Positions 8,904 through 17,194 of a DNA stretch of 64,000 nucleotides are shown here, in pieces (positions within the stretch are counted from its first letter, which is position 1; every line of letters starts with the position of its first letter). The notes under the pieces are model-generated. The model did no database searches and had not been told where the DNA came from. It saw only the letters and a program-made list of their open reading frames with translations. A program made the position numbers and the translations under genes. The stretch is taken from assembly GCF_003813865.1 (NCBI RefSeq), contig NZ_RMVG01000003.1, positions 62,001 to 126,000 of the forward strand, written 5' to 3'. Source of the stretch: Candidatus Pantoea deserta (GTDB lineage: Bacteria; Pseudomonadota; Gammaproteobacteria; Enterobacterales; Enterobacteriaceae).

Positions 8904-10198
8904 CGCAACCCATTCGCAGAAAACTCAAAACGCTGGTCGGCGCGGCCAGCGTCGTGGCGGCAGGCAACGACAGCGCGCCGGACATCGGGATTAAACGTGC
9001 TATTGCGCTGGCGAAGATCGCGGAGCGCGAGAAGATTACCGGCCTGTTTACCGCTGACCTGTTACAGGCCGATCCGGCCGGGCTGGCGGGAACCACGGGC
9101 AGTCAGGATCCGCTGATTACGCTGGCGGCGCTGAGTCAGGCCACCTCGCATATCGGACTGATTGCCACCGTCAGCACCAGCTGGCTGCATCCTTATCATC
9201 TGGCGCGGCAAATTGGCACGCTGGATCACCTGAGCGGCGGACGCGCGGGCTGGAATGCGGTGACCTCATCGGTAGGTGAAGAGAATTTTGGCGAAGGCGA
9301 ACTGCCGCCGCCGGAAGAGCGCTACGCACGCGCCAGCGAGTTTATTGAAGTGATCAATGCGCTGTTTGCGGCTAACCAGCCCGATGCGGTACAGCGCACG
9401 GCAAGCGGCGGCATTAAAATCGATCCGGGGAAACTGCATGCGATTAACTATCGCGGCGACTATTTTCAGGTGGCCGGACCGCTCAACGTGCCGCCGCCGC
9501 CTCAGCGCCGCCCTGTGCAGTTTCAGGCCGGACAGTCGGACGCCGGCGTCTCGCTTGGCGCACGCTTTGCGGAGGTGATTTACACCTCGCAGCCGACCTT
9601 CGATGCGGCGCAGTCATTTGTCGCCGACGTGCAGCAGCGAGCGCGGCGCTTTGGCCGCCAACACAACCTGCCGCTCATAATGAACTCTTTCCATGCCATT
9701 ATCGGCGACAGTGATGCTGACGTGGCGCGCCGCCTGCGCGAGAAGCATGAGCGTATCAATTATGAGCAGGGCAGGCTGCGCGTGGCCGATATGCTGGGCG
9801 GTAACCTTGATCTGAGCGATCTGCCGCTTGACCGTCCGCTGCCCGCCGCGCTGATCCCGGAGCTGGGGCAGGTACATCGCCGCCAGGGCCGCGCCGCTAT
9901 CTTCCGGGGCTTTGCGCTGGAGGGGCTGACGCTGCGCGAGCTGATTATTAAAGCGGAAGAAACCGGGCACTGGTTCACGGCGGGAACGCCGGAAATTCTG
10001 GCCGATGCGATTGAACAGCGCTATCGGGCGGGCGTGCTGGATGTAATATCTCTGCATGGTCTGGGTCAGCCAGACCAGCAGGACTTACTGCTCAACGGAC
10101 TGTTGCCTGAACTGCGCAGACGCGATTTGCTGGACAGTGACTATGTCGGCGAGGATTTTCGATCGAGCCTGGAGCTGTTACCCCTGCCGCAGGCCTGA
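8900..10198 (+). CDS. LLM-class flavin-dependent monooxygenase (NtaA/SnaA/DszA family)
   Basis: 432 aa, typical length for the NtaA/DszA/YxeK subgroup of bacterial-luciferase-like monooxygenases. Recognisable segments: DHLSGGRAGWNAVTS, the GDYFQVAGPLNVPPPPQ region, and QAGQSDAGVSLGARFAEVIY. It starts at GTG 8900, overlapping the amidohydrolase stop. These enzymes use FMNH2 and oxygen to cleave C-S or C-N bonds. No flavin reductase partner is encoded next to it, so FMNH2 must come from elsewhere. It is the last gene of the sulfur run; a 12-bp hairpin follows 31 bp later. Confidence 0.87.
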   Translation: MTQPIRRKLKTLVGAASVVAAGNDSAPDIGIKRAIALAKIAEREKITGLFTADLLQADPAGLAGTTGSQDPLITLAALSQATSHIGLIATVSTSWLHPYHLARQIGTLDHLSGGRAGWNAVTSSVGEENFGEGELPPPEERYARASEFIEVINALFAANQPDAVQRTASGGIKIDPGKLHAINYRGDYFQVAGPLNVPPPPQRRPVQFQAGQSDAGVSLGARFAEVIYTSQPTFDAAQSFVADVQQRARRFGRQHNLPLIMNSFHAIIGDSDADVARRLREKHERINYEQGRLRVADMLGGNLDLSDLPLDRPLPAALIPELGQVHRRQGRAAIFRGFALEGLTLRELIIKAEETGHWFTAGTPEILADAIEQRYRAGVLDVISLHGLGQPDQQDLLLNGLLPELRRRDLLDSDYVGEDFRSSLELLPLPQA

Positions 10199-10229
10199 CG
10201 CCGCCGCTGCGTTTCAGTCTGCTTATGTT

Positions 10230-10253
10230 CCCGCTGTTCACGTGAACCGCGGG
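10230..10253. terminator. Hairpin after the monooxygenase gene
   Basis: CCCGCTGTTCAC pairs with GTGAACCGCGGG with one mismatch, forming a strong stem 31 bp after the stop codon. A real U-tract is absent, so it may be an mRNA-stabilising 3' end and not an intrinsic terminator. Confidence 0.4.
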
Positions 10254-10447
10254 CATGTTCCTTTAATAGCCTGATTTTGCGGCCTGGGCTGAAAAAAAAC
10301 TGATTGTTTGCAGTCCCAATGATGAAACTGCACAGCGCTTCTCAGACTTCACCGGTTATCCAGATGACCTGCCTGTTCCCACCCATCACACTCCGGTTAT
10401 GGCTTTACATCTTTATAGGTTGCAAGCTATATTTGTCAGGAGGACGC

Positions 10448-10801
10448 GTGTGGGTAATCAAAACCACGGACAGATTTGATAGCTGGTTTACCCGGCTGTG
10501 CGATAGCGATCGCGCCAGTGTGCTGGCTGCCATGATCTCCCTTCAGGAGAGAGGGCCGGGTTTACCCAGGCCCTGGGCTGATACGCTGAAAGGCTCTCGC
10601 TATGTCAATATGAAAGAGCTGCGTATTCAGTGCCGGGGTTATCCCGTTCGCGCCTTTTTCGCTTTCGATCCTGACCGGACGGGAGTGTTGCTCTGTGCCG
10701 GTCATAAATCAGGAAATGAAAAACGGTTTTACGAAGTGATGATCCCCATTGCCGATCGGGAATTTACGCACTGGCTTAAGGGGCTGAAACAGAAGAGGTA
10801 A
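10448..10801 (+). CDS. HigB/RelE-superfamily toxin (phage Gp49-like)
   Basis: 117 aa from GTG 10448, preceded by an excellent AGGAGG (10440-10443 region) at ideal spacing. The open frame extends upstream to 10304, but that part is not family-like. The protein has the pattern of Gp49/HigB-type toxins: an N-terminal WVIKTTDRFDSWFTRL, a conserved LKGSRYVNMKELRIQ strand, and YPVRAFFAFDPDR before a basic C-terminus. Such toxins are mRNA interferases that act at the ribosome. The cognate antitoxin gene starts 4 bp downstream, giving toxin-first order typical of hig modules. It sits next to tRNA-Asn, a usual place for acquired DNA. Confidence 0.82.
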   Translation: MWVIKTTDRFDSWFTRLCDSDRASVLAAMISLQERGPGLPRPWADTLKGSRYVNMKELRIQCRGYPVRAFFAFDPDRTGVLLCAGHKSGNEKRFYEVMIPIADREFTHWLKGLKQKR

Positions 10802-10805
10802 CAGG

Positions 10806-11108
10806 GTGGGCAGAACACTTAAACAACTTATTGCGGATGAAAAGCCGGACGTGGTTGCTGAAGCACAGGCCATCGCATCGGATATATTGCTGAATATTCA
10901 TCTGGCCGAGCTGCGCGAGAAAGTGCAAAAAACTCAGGTTGAGATGGCGCAGACGCTGGGCATCAGGCAGCCCACCGTCGCCGGTATGGAAAAACCGGGG
11001 CGAGACATCAAACTCTCTACGCTGAAACGCTATGTTGAAGCGACGGGCGGCAAATTACGTCTGGATATTGAACTGCCGGACGGCACCCATTATGCCTTCT
11101 TCGTGTAA
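10806..11108 (+). CDS. HigA-type antitoxin with XRE helix-turn-helix
   Basis: 100 aa from GTG 10806. An XRE-type helix-turn-helix spans about residues 40-75 (VEMAQTLGIRQPTVAGME then STLKRYVEATGG), followed by a short LRLDIELPDG tail. It is the partner of the toxin gene 4 bp upstream; family members neutralise the toxin by direct binding and repress the shared promoter. Toxin and antitoxin are read as one transcript. Nothing else in the module was recognised. Confidence 0.85.
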   Translation: MGRTLKQLIADEKPDVVAEAQAIASDILLNIHLAELREKVQKTQVEMAQTLGIRQPTVAGMEKPGRDIKLSTLKRYVEATGGKLRLDIELPDGTHYAFFV

Positions 11109-11188
11109 AACGCGTTGAGTTAACGCGCTTTCTGACCGAGGGCCAGCCTGTAGCGCTGGCTTTGGTCAAACGCCGCAGACAAAAAGCC

Positions 11189-11223
11189 AAAAGCCCGCTC
11201 AGGTTTCCCTGAGCGGGCTTTTT
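11189..11223 (-). terminator. Intrinsic terminator of tRNA-Asn (bidirectional)
   Basis: A 13-bp perfect stem AAGCCCGCTCAGG / CCTGAGCGGGCTT (11191-11203 and 11208-11220) with loop TTTC. It has A and T runs on both sides, so it can end the leftward tRNA-Asn transcript and also the rightward toxin-antitoxin transcript. Confidence 0.85.
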
Positions 11224-11228
11224 AAATC

Positions 11229-11304
11229 TGGCTCCTCTGACTGGACTCGAACCAGTGACATACGGATTAACAGTCCGCCGTTCTACCGACTGAACTACAG
11301 AGGA
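11229..11304 (-). tRNA. tRNA-Asn (anticodon GTT)
   Basis: The reverse strand reads as a 76-nt tRNA: acceptor TCCTCTG paired with CAGAGGA, D-arm GTAGTTCAGTCGGTAGAACG, anticodon loop with GTT (CTGTTAA), T-arm CTGGTTCGAGTCCAG, and an encoded GCCA end. It matches the enterobacterial asparagine tRNA sequence. In E. coli, asparagine tRNA genes lie close to nac and cbl; both are also downstream here, so the neighbourhood is conserved. Confidence 0.97.
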
Positions 11305-11811
11305 ATCGTTGGAACGGGGCGAATATTAGCGACGCCGTTCGGCCTTGTCAAAGCACGATTTCACTTTTCTCGTCTGAATGCTCGCAAAAGCAGCGGATTG
11401 CCGCTTTTTCAACTGATTTGGCGCGATTTCAAACTGCCAACAGGATCTCACTTTAAACGCATTTCCTGACAGATGTTAGAGGCGTGTCAAAGTTTTGTTA
11501 TTTGCCGATGTTAAAACAACTGTTTCAGTGCTTTTATGATAAAAATTTCAAAATATGAATTTATGGAATAAATAAACTGCATATCATCACGGCCGAAACG
11601 ATTCTGTGAAAATGGAACGGGATTCTAAAATTAATTAGTGTGAAAACAGATGATTGCAAAAAGGAGGGGTGGGTCACAAAAAAGCGCAAACGACCAGGTT
11701 TTACCTCTTTCAGCAGAAATGAAACCGCCCGCAACGTTGAGTGAATGTAAAAGATATTTTTCATTCGCTGTATCAGCAGCGTCGGCAAGTTAACGACAAT
11801 AAGGGTTACCC
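11305..11811. other. 507-bp intergenic region between tRNA-Asn and the sugar importer
   Basis: Holds the leftward tRNA promoter at its left end. The middle (about 11500-11640) is A+T-rich. Near the right end AGTGAATG (11740-11747) and CATTCGCT (11762-11769) form an inverted repeat with one mismatch, about 45 bp before the binding-protein start, a possible operator or leader hairpin. No convincing gene was found in it. Confidence 0.5.
11323..11351 (-). promoter_or_regulatory. Sigma-70 promoter of tRNA-Asn
   Basis: On the reverse strand TTGACA (11351-11346), a 17-bp spacer and TAATAT (11328-11323) lie just ahead of the tRNA. A GC-rich discriminator (TCGCCCCG) follows the -10, as in stable-RNA promoters under stringent control. 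Confidence 0.88.
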
Positions 11812-12735
11812 ATGAACATCAAAAAAACACTCGCTGTCACACTGTTAGCCTGCATGTTGCCCGCCGCTGCTATGGCAAAAGATCTCTCTGTCGGCGTCTC
11901 GATGGCGCTGTTCGATGATAACTTCCTGACCATCCTGCGCAACGCGATGCAGAAAGAGATGCAAAAGGATGGCGTTAAGGGACAGATGGAAGATGCCAAA
12001 GGCGATGTGTCGCAACAGTTGCAACAGGTGCAGAACTTTATCGGACAGGGCGTAGACGCGATTATCGTCAACCCGGTGGACACCAACGCCGTCAAACCCA
12101 TTATGGATCAGGCCACCAAAGCCGGTATCCCGCTGATTTTCGTCAACCGTCGGCCGCAGGCGGAACTCACCGACAAAATGGCCTACGTTGGCTCTGACTC
12201 AGAACTGGCGGGCCGTCTGCAAATGGAAGCGCTGGCGAAAGCGATGAACGGCAAAGGCAATGTCGCCATTCTGATGGGCGATCTTGCTAACGAATCGACG
12301 CGCGACCGTACTAAGGGCGTCGAGGCGGTAGTGGCCAAAAATCCCGGCATCAAAGTCGTACAGAAGCAGACCGCTAAGTTCATGCGTAATGACGCGGTGG
12401 ACGTGGTGAGCAACTGGCTGACCGCAGGCGACGACATTCAGGCTATCGCCTCTAACAACGATGAGATGGCCATCGGCGCGCTTCAGGCGCTGGGCAAAAA
12501 CCCTAACCATATCCTGATTGCTGGCGTCGACGGCACTCCTGATGCGCTTCAGATGCTGAAGAACGGCAAAATGGTCGCCACGGTGTTCCAGGATGCCAAA
12601 GGGCAGGGTGAAGGCGCGGTTCAGGCGGCCGTTAAGCTGGCGAAGGGTGAGAAAGTGCAGAAAATCATCGACATTCCTTACCAGCTGATCACCAAAGACA
12701 ATATGGAGCAGTTCGTTAACCGTAATCAGAAATAA
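11812..12735 (+). CDS. Ribose/inositol-class sugar ABC transporter substrate-binding protein
   Basis: 307 aa with a signal peptide of about 22 residues ending AAAMA. The mature part is a periplasmic-binding-protein type I fold like RbsB: QQLQQVQNFIGQGVDAIIVN, then ASNNDEMAIGALQALG and AGVDGTPDALQ. ATG 11812 follows a modest SD (TAAGGG). It is the first gene of a three-gene importer with an RbsA-like ATPase and an RbsC-like permease. Several relatives bind myo-inositol or pentoses. No catabolic enzyme for a sugar is encoded nearby, so the ligand remains open. Confidence 0.88.
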   Translation: MNIKKTLAVTLLACMLPAAAMAKDLSVGVSMALFDDNFLTILRNAMQKEMQKDGVKGQMEDAKGDVSQQLQQVQNFIGQGVDAIIVNPVDTNAVKPIMDQATKAGIPLIFVNRRPQAELTDKMAYVGSDSELAGRLQMEALAKAMNGKGNVAILMGDLANESTRDRTKGVEAVVAKNPGIKVVQKQTAKFMRNDAVDVVSNWLTAGDDIQAIASNNDEMAIGALQALGKNPNHILIAGVDGTPDALQMLKNGKMVATVFQDAKGQGEGAVQAAVKLAKGEKVQKIIDIPYQLITKDNMEQFVNRNQK

Positions 12736-12767
12736 CCGATCCCGACTCAGCCGTACGGAGGTGATGT

Positions 12768-14252
12768 ATGACCGCTTTTGCGCTTGAAGCCGAAGGCATC
12801 AGCAAGTTCTTTCCCGGTGTGAAGGCACTCGACAATGTTTCGCTGCGCGTGCGTCCGGGATCGGTACATGCCCTGATGGGTGAAAATGGCGCGGGCAAGT
12901 CCACTTTAATGAAGTGCCTGATCGGGATGTACCGTCCCGATCAGGGCACCATTCGCATTAAAGGGGAGCCGGTGCAGTTTCAGGATACGATGGACGCCTT
13001 GCGTTCCGGCATCTCTATGATCCACCAGGAGCTCAACCTGGTGCCCTATATGACCGTGGCGGAGAATATCTGGCTGGGACGCGAGCCGATGAAATATGGC
13101 TTTGTCGACCACGGCAAGCTCAACCAGCAGACCCAGACGCTGCTTGATCAGCTTAATATCCGCCTGAAAGCCGATCGGCTGGTGGGCGAGTTAAGCATCG
13201 CCGCCCAGCAGATGGTAGAGATCGCCAAAGCGGTTTCCTGGAACGCCGATATTGTCATTATGGACGAACCCACGTCCGCGCTGACGGAAGGGGAAGTGGC
13301 GCATCTGTTCACCATTATTCGTGACCTGCGCGCGCAGGGTAAAGCCATTATCTATATCAGCCACAAGATGGACGAGATCTTTGCTATCACGGATGAAATC
13401 AGCATCTTTCGCGACGGCAGCTGGGTAGGAAGCAATCACACCGCGCAGTTTACCCGCCAGTCGCTGATTACCCAGATGGTCGGACGCGAACTGACCCAGC
13501 TCTTTCCTAAATTTAACAACGCGATTGGCGAGGAAGTGCTGACGGTGCGTAACCTCACCAGCAAAGATCGCTTCCATGACGTCAGCTTTAGCGTACGGCG
13601 CGGCGAAATCCTCGGCGTAGCCGGGCTGGTTGGCGCGGGGCGCAGTGAAGTCATGGAGAGCCTGTTCGGCATGGAGAGCATTGACAGCGGCGAAGTGCTG
13701 ATTGATGGCGTTCCTGTGCAGATCGACTCGCCTTCCAGCGCGATTGAAAAAGGCATGGCGTTTTTAACGGAAGATCGCAAAAAGTCCGGGCTGTTTCTGG
13801 TGCTGTCGGTCATGGAGAACATGAGCATCGTCAATATGCCGGAATACAGCAGCAAAAGCGGCTTCGTTAGTCACGTCAAAATGGCACAGGACTGTATGGA
13901 GCAGATCCGCCGGCTCAATATTAAGACGCCGACCATGGATCAGATCATCAATAACCTGAGCGGCGGCAATCAGCAGAAAGTGTTAATTGCCCGCTGGCTG
14001 CTGGCGCAGCCCAAAATATTGATTCTCGATGAACCAACGCGCGGGATTGACGTCGGCGCAAAAGCAGAAATTTACCGTTTGATCTCTGAGCTGGCCAACC
14101 GCGGCGTGGCCATCATCATGGTGTCGTCTGAACTGCCGGAAATTCTCGGCATGAGCGACCGCGTGATGGTAATGCATCAGGGACGTGTTACCGGCATCCT
14201 CGATAAAGAAGAGGCCGACCAGGAAACTATTTTGTCGCTGGCATCCGAGTGA
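12768..14252 (+). CDS. RbsA/MglA-type sugar ABC transporter ATP-binding protein (two domains)
   Basis: 494 aa with two ATPase halves. The first has Walker [10 protein letters not shown], signature LSIAAQQM and Walker B VIMDEPTSAL. The second has a degenerate Walker A (GLVGAGRSE), signature LSGGNQQK and [15 protein letters not shown], as is normal for this family. It starts 32 bp after the binding-protein gene behind CGGAGGTG; the out-of-frame ATG at 12764 is ignored. It energises the 11.8-15.3 kb importer. Confidence 0.92.
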   Translation: MTAFALEAEGISKFFPGVKALDNVSLRVRPGSVHALMGENGAGKSTLMKCLIGMYRPDQGTIRIKGEPVQFQDTMDALRSGISMIHQELNLVPYMTVAENIWLGREPMKYGFVDHGKLNQQTQTLLDQLNIRLKADRLVGELSIAAQQMVEIAKAVSWNADIVIMDEPTSALTEGEVAHLFTIIRDLRAQGKAIIYISHKMDEIFAITDEISIFRDGSWVGSNHTAQFTRQSLITQMVGRELTQLFPKFNNAIGEEVLTVRNLTSKDRFHDVSFSVRRGEILGVAGLVGAGRSEVMESLFGMESIDSGEVLIDGVPVQIDSPSSAIEKGMAFLTEDRKKSGLFLVLSVMENMSIVNMPEYSSKSGFVSHVKMAQDCMEQIRRLNIKTPTMDQIINNLSGGNQQKVLIARWLLAQPKILILDEPTRGIDVGAKAEIYRLISELANRGVAIIMVSSELPEILGMSDRVMVMHQGRVTGILDKEEADQETILSLASE

Positions 14253-14266
14253 GGCGCGAGACAACT

Positions 14267-15298
14267 ATGAGCAACATGAAAGTGACTGCCACTCCGGCAA
14301 CCCAACCCTCGTCGTTCTTTAGTCATCTGCGGCACAGGCTGCCAAAAGATACCGGTATTTTTATCGTCATGGTCGGCATTGCGCTGATTTTTGAGGTGGC
14401 CGGCTGGTATGTGCGAGACCAGTCGTTTCTGATGAATACCAACCGTCTGATTCTGATCGTATTACAGGTGGCGATCATCGGGGTGATCGCCGTAGGCGTC
14501 ACCCAGGTCATTATTACCACCGGTATCGATCTCTCTTCCGGCTCGGTGATTGCGTTGACGGCGGTGGTCGCCGCCAGTCTGGCGCAAACCTCTGACAGCC
14601 TGTCGCCGATGTTTCCGTCGCTGGTGAATATGCCTGCCGTGGTGCCTATCGGCGCGGGGATTGGCGTGGGGCTGCTGTGCGGCCTGGTGAACGGCGTGCT
14701 GATTACCCGTACCGGTATCCCGCCCTTTATCGCCACGCTGGGCATGATGGTATCGGCGCGCGGGCTGGCGCAGTATTACACCCAGGGTAATCCCATTAGT
14801 TTCCTCTCCGATGGCTTTACTTCTATTGGTCAGGGCGCCATGCCGGTAATTATTTTTCTGGTCGTGGCGCTGGTATTCCATATTGCCCTGAAGCACACCC
14901 GGTATGGTAAATATGTCTACGCCATCGGCGGCAACATCACGTCGGCCAGGGTATCCGGCATCAACGTGAACAAATATCTGGTGATCGTCTACACCATCGC
15001 CGGCGCGCTCTCCGGCCTGGCGGGCGTGGTGCTGGCGGCACGCGTCAGCAGCGGCCAGTCGAGCATGGGGATGTCCTATGAACTCGACGCCATTGCCGCA
15101 GCCGTTATCGGCGGCAGCAGCCTGATGGGCGGTGTCGGGCGCATTACCGGCACGCTGATTGGCGCGGTGATCCTCGGACTTATCAAAAGCGGATTTACCT
15201 TTGTCGGCGTTGACGCCTACGTGCAGGACATTATCAAAGGCGCCATTATTGTGGCGGCCGTCTCGATTGATATGCATCGCAACCGCAAAAAACGCTGA
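14267..15298 (+). CDS. RbsC-type sugar ABC transporter permease
   Basis: 343 aa from ATG 14267, which has a GAGGCG Shine-Dalgarno; a GTG at 14249 overlapping the previous stop is a weaker alternative. The protein has about eight to ten hydrophobic segments and hallmark sequences of the ribose/inositol branch: TTGIDLSSGSVIAL, GIPPFIATLG, YAIGGNITSARVSGI and YELDAIAAAVIGG. It is the third and last gene of the importer and is followed by a strong terminator. Confidence 0.9.
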   Translation: MSNMKVTATPATQPSSFFSHLRHRLPKDTGIFIVMVGIALIFEVAGWYVRDQSFLMNTNRLILIVLQVAIIGVIAVGVTQVIITTGIDLSSGSVIALTAVVAASLAQTSDSLSPMFPSLVNMPAVVPIGAGIGVGLLCGLVNGVLITRTGIPPFIATLGMMVSARGLAQYYTQGNPISFLSDGFTSIGQGAMPVIIFLVVALVFHIALKHTRYGKYVYAIGGNITSARVSGINVNKYLVIVYTIAGALSGLAGVVLAARVSSGQSSMGMSYELDAIAAAVIGGSSLMGGVGRITGTLIGAVILGLIKSGFTFVGVDAYVQDIIKGAIIVAAVSIDMHRNRKKR

Positions 15299-15308
15299 TT
15301 GATCCGGC

Positions 15309-15358
15309 ATTCAGGCCTGCTTGCGCTCTCACAGTAAGCAGGCCTGAATAAGTTTTAC
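15309..15358 (+). terminator. Terminator of the sugar importer operon
   Basis: A perfect 14-bp inverted repeat ATTCAGGCCTGCTT / AAGCAGGCCTGAAT (15309-15322, 15336-15349) with a 13-nt loop, followed by AAGTTTTA. It lies 10 bp after the permease stop codon. Confidence 0.8.
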
Positions 15359-15441
15359 TGCTGGATAACCGGCTTTCTCCGCGTAAATCACGCTTTCCTG
15401 CGGCGGGTCATCACTTTTATGCACGTCTGGCTCGCATATCC

Positions 15442-15458
15442 TGCACCAGCCGAGTGCA
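15442..15458. promoter_or_regulatory. NtrC-binding enhancer site upstream of nac
   Basis: TGCACC-AGCCG-AGTGCA matches the NtrC consensus TGCACC-N5-GGTGCA at all but one position. It is centred about 163 bp before the predicted sigma-54 start of nac. A single distant NtrC site is also the known arrangement at Klebsiella nac. Confidence 0.85.
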
Positions 15459-15586
15459 GTCTTTGACGAGCAGCCTGCGCAATCCCCATTCCTGCGGCTT
15501 ATTACCTCTTAATGAGTAATCAGAAACGCTTATTTTTCGCGTTGTTAGGATTTACTGCCACTGCCAGAACGGGGACGGCGCGAAAA

Positions 15587-15604
15587 CTGGCCTGCTAATT
15601 GCAA
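15587..15604 (+). promoter_or_regulatory. Sigma-54 promoter of nac
   Basis: CTGGCCTGCTAATTGCAA has the -24 GG and -12 GC elements exactly 10 nt apart, with the full TTGCA of the -12 consensus. Transcription should start near 15613, about 60 bp before the nac start codon. Confidence 0.88.
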
Positions 15605-15672
15605 TCTTACTTTCAGCAGGCCAGCTGGCCTAAGAACAGAGATAACTGGCATTCGGGGAAAGTGACGGAGGC

Positions 15673-16593
15673 ATGATGAATTTAAGACGACTGAAATACT
15701 TTGTAAAAATCGTCGATATTGGCAGTTTGACGCAGGCGGCTGAAGTGCTGCACATTGCGCAACCTGCGCTCAGTCAGCAGGTCGCCACGCTGGAGAACGA
15801 GCTGGACCAGCAGCTGCTGATCCGTACCAAGCGCGGCGTGACGCCGACCGAAGCCGGTAAAATTCTCTATGCGCATGCGCGGACTATTTTACGCCAGTGC
15901 GAACAGGCGCAGACGGCAGTGATCAATGCCGGTCAGGCGCTGAGCGGGCAGGTGTCTATCGGCCTGGCGCCGGGTACGGCGGCCTCCTCGCTGACCATGC
16001 CTTTGCTGCAAACGGTGCGGGAACAGCATCCGGATATTCTGGTTTATCTGCATGAAAACAGCGGCAGCACGCTAAATGAGAAGGTTATGAACGGCCAGCT
16101 TGATATGGCGGTGCTCTACGATCGCGCGCCGACGGCGGGCATCACCAGTATGCCGCTGATGAAAGAGGAGCTTTATCTGGTGGGCGCGACCGACTGCCCC
16201 GGCACCACTGTGGATTTAGCCGATGTCGCGCAGATGAGTCTGTTTTTACCTCGCGACTACAGCGCGGTGCGCAAACGTGTCGATGAAGCCTTCTCGCTGC
16301 GTCGATTGAGCGCGCGCATTATTGGCGAGATCGAGTCGCTGTCGATGCTGACGGCTGCGGTTGCCAGCGGCATGGGCGTTACCGTGCTGCCGGAATCCGC
16401 TGCGCGGTCGCTGGTAGGTTCCACCCAGGCATGGATGGCGCGTATCAACAGCCCGGCGCTAAATCTGCCGCTGTCGCTGAACGTCTCGGCGCGTATGCCC
16501 CTGACGCCGTCTGCGCAGGCGGTGAAAGATATTCTGCTGTCGCTGCTGAATAAGCCGGTAACGGATGAAAGGCCCTTGTTGTTGGTGGGATAA
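15673..16593 (+). CDS. nac: Nitrogen assimilation control protein Nac (LysR family)
   Basis: 306 aa (305 if translation begins at the second of two adjacent ATGs, as Klebsiella Nac MNLRRLK would suggest). The N-terminal helix-turn-helix (MNLRRLKYFVKIVDIGSLTQ; HIAQPALSQQVATLE) is nearly identical to Nac, and the co-inducer domain keeps VSIGLAPGTAAS, LFLPRDYSAVR and TVLPESAARSL. Nac links NtrC/sigma-54 control to sigma-70 promoters of nitrogen genes under nitrogen limitation. The upstream sigma-54 promoter and NtrC site confirm the identity. Close by are tRNA-Asn and cbl, as in E. coli. Confidence 0.96.
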   Translation: MMNLRRLKYFVKIVDIGSLTQAAEVLHIAQPALSQQVATLENELDQQLLIRTKRGVTPTEAGKILYAHARTILRQCEQAQTAVINAGQALSGQVSIGLAPGTAASSLTMPLLQTVREQHPDILVYLHENSGSTLNEKVMNGQLDMAVLYDRAPTAGITSMPLMKEELYLVGATDCPGTTVDLADVAQMSLFLPRDYSAVRKRVDEAFSLRRLSARIIGEIESLSMLTAAVASGMGVTVLPESAARSLVGSTQAWMARINSPALNLPLSLNVSARMPLTPSAQAVKDILLSLLNKPVTDERPLLLVG

Positions 16594-16603
16594 CCATAGA
16601 ATG

Positions 16604-16625
16604 GCGGTCCTCAGGACCGCTTTTT
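16604..16625 (+). terminator. Intrinsic terminator of nac
   Basis: GCGGTCC-TCA-GGACCGC followed directly by TTTTT, 10 bp after the nac stop codon. Confidence 0.9.
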
Positions 16626-16690
16626 GCTTCTCAGCCCTTTGCTAATGCTGAAGCGATGCATCCAGAAAACATCAGCCAGGGAACGTTGCC

Positions 16691-17170
16691 CTAATATGTA
16701 GCTCGCTCATTCCATGAGTCAGTGTAAATAATATTGCCGGCGCAATGCTTCCAGGTGATTTTTTCATAGCGCAAGAGAATCGTTTCAAGATGCGTGCCGG
16801 TATTTGAGCCGGAAAAAAAATCGGGCGTGATTGAGGTTATTTTTACCCCTTCAAGAATAATGTTGAAGTATTCCTGCTCCAGACCTGCTTCATTAATCTG
16901 GTACATTTTTATAGTAGCGCCCTGAAGTGTTCTGCCAGTGCTTAATGCGCGAAAAAGCAAAGGCGTTACGCGGTCAAACTCCTTTTGAAACATAATGGGA
17001 AGATGTACTCGCGTTCCCGTTAATTTACCTGTGTTTCCATCCGCAGGAATATTAACATTATGCGTAAGTGATTTTAACTCAATCGCCCCTTCACGGCCTT
17101 TCACAAGCGAGGCGCCAGTCATGGGCGAGCCATTTTCATCAGTTAACCAAAGGTATGCTGGATGAGACAT
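16691..17170 (-). CDS. hcp: Hcp-family type VI secretion tube protein (orphan)
   Basis: 159 aa. It matches the Hcp family: an early LWLTDENGSPMTG strand, the IELKSLTHNVNIP segment, PLLFRALSTGRTLQGATI and YFNIILEGVKITSITP. Hcp hexamers stack into the secreted tube and can carry small effectors in their lumen. No TssB/TssC, ClpV, VgrG or membrane-complex gene is in this window, so it is an orphan Hcp served by an apparatus elsewhere. It lies 24 bp downstream of the small membrane-protein gene, on the same strand, in DNA visibly more A+T-rich than nac and cbl on either side. This points to horizontal acquisition. Confidence 0.87.
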   Translation of the reverse strand: MSHPAYLWLTDENGSPMTGASLVKGREGAIELKSLTHNVNIPADGNTGKLTGTRVHLPIMFQKEFDRVTPLLFRALSTGRTLQGATIKMYQINEAGLEQEYFNIILEGVKITSITPDFFSGSNTGTHLETILLRYEKITWKHCAGNIIYTDSWNERATY

Positions 17171-17194
17171 AAAATTCCCTTTTAGAAGTGATTG

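Larger units (their letters stand above)
15299..15672. other. 374-bp intergenic region: terminator, then nac control region
   Basis: Contains the importer's terminator hairpin, an NtrC-type enhancer site at 15442-15458 and a sigma-54 promoter at 15587-15604. No open frame in it looks like a gene. Confidence 0.8.

Noticed and set aside
10304..10447. N-terminal extension of the HigB-type toxin
   Set aside because: No homology pattern, and an excellent ribosome site precedes GTG 10448.
11640..11665. Possible CRP site upstream of the sugar-binding-protein gene
   Set aside because: One TGTGA half is present but the second half is ATGATT rather than TCACA.
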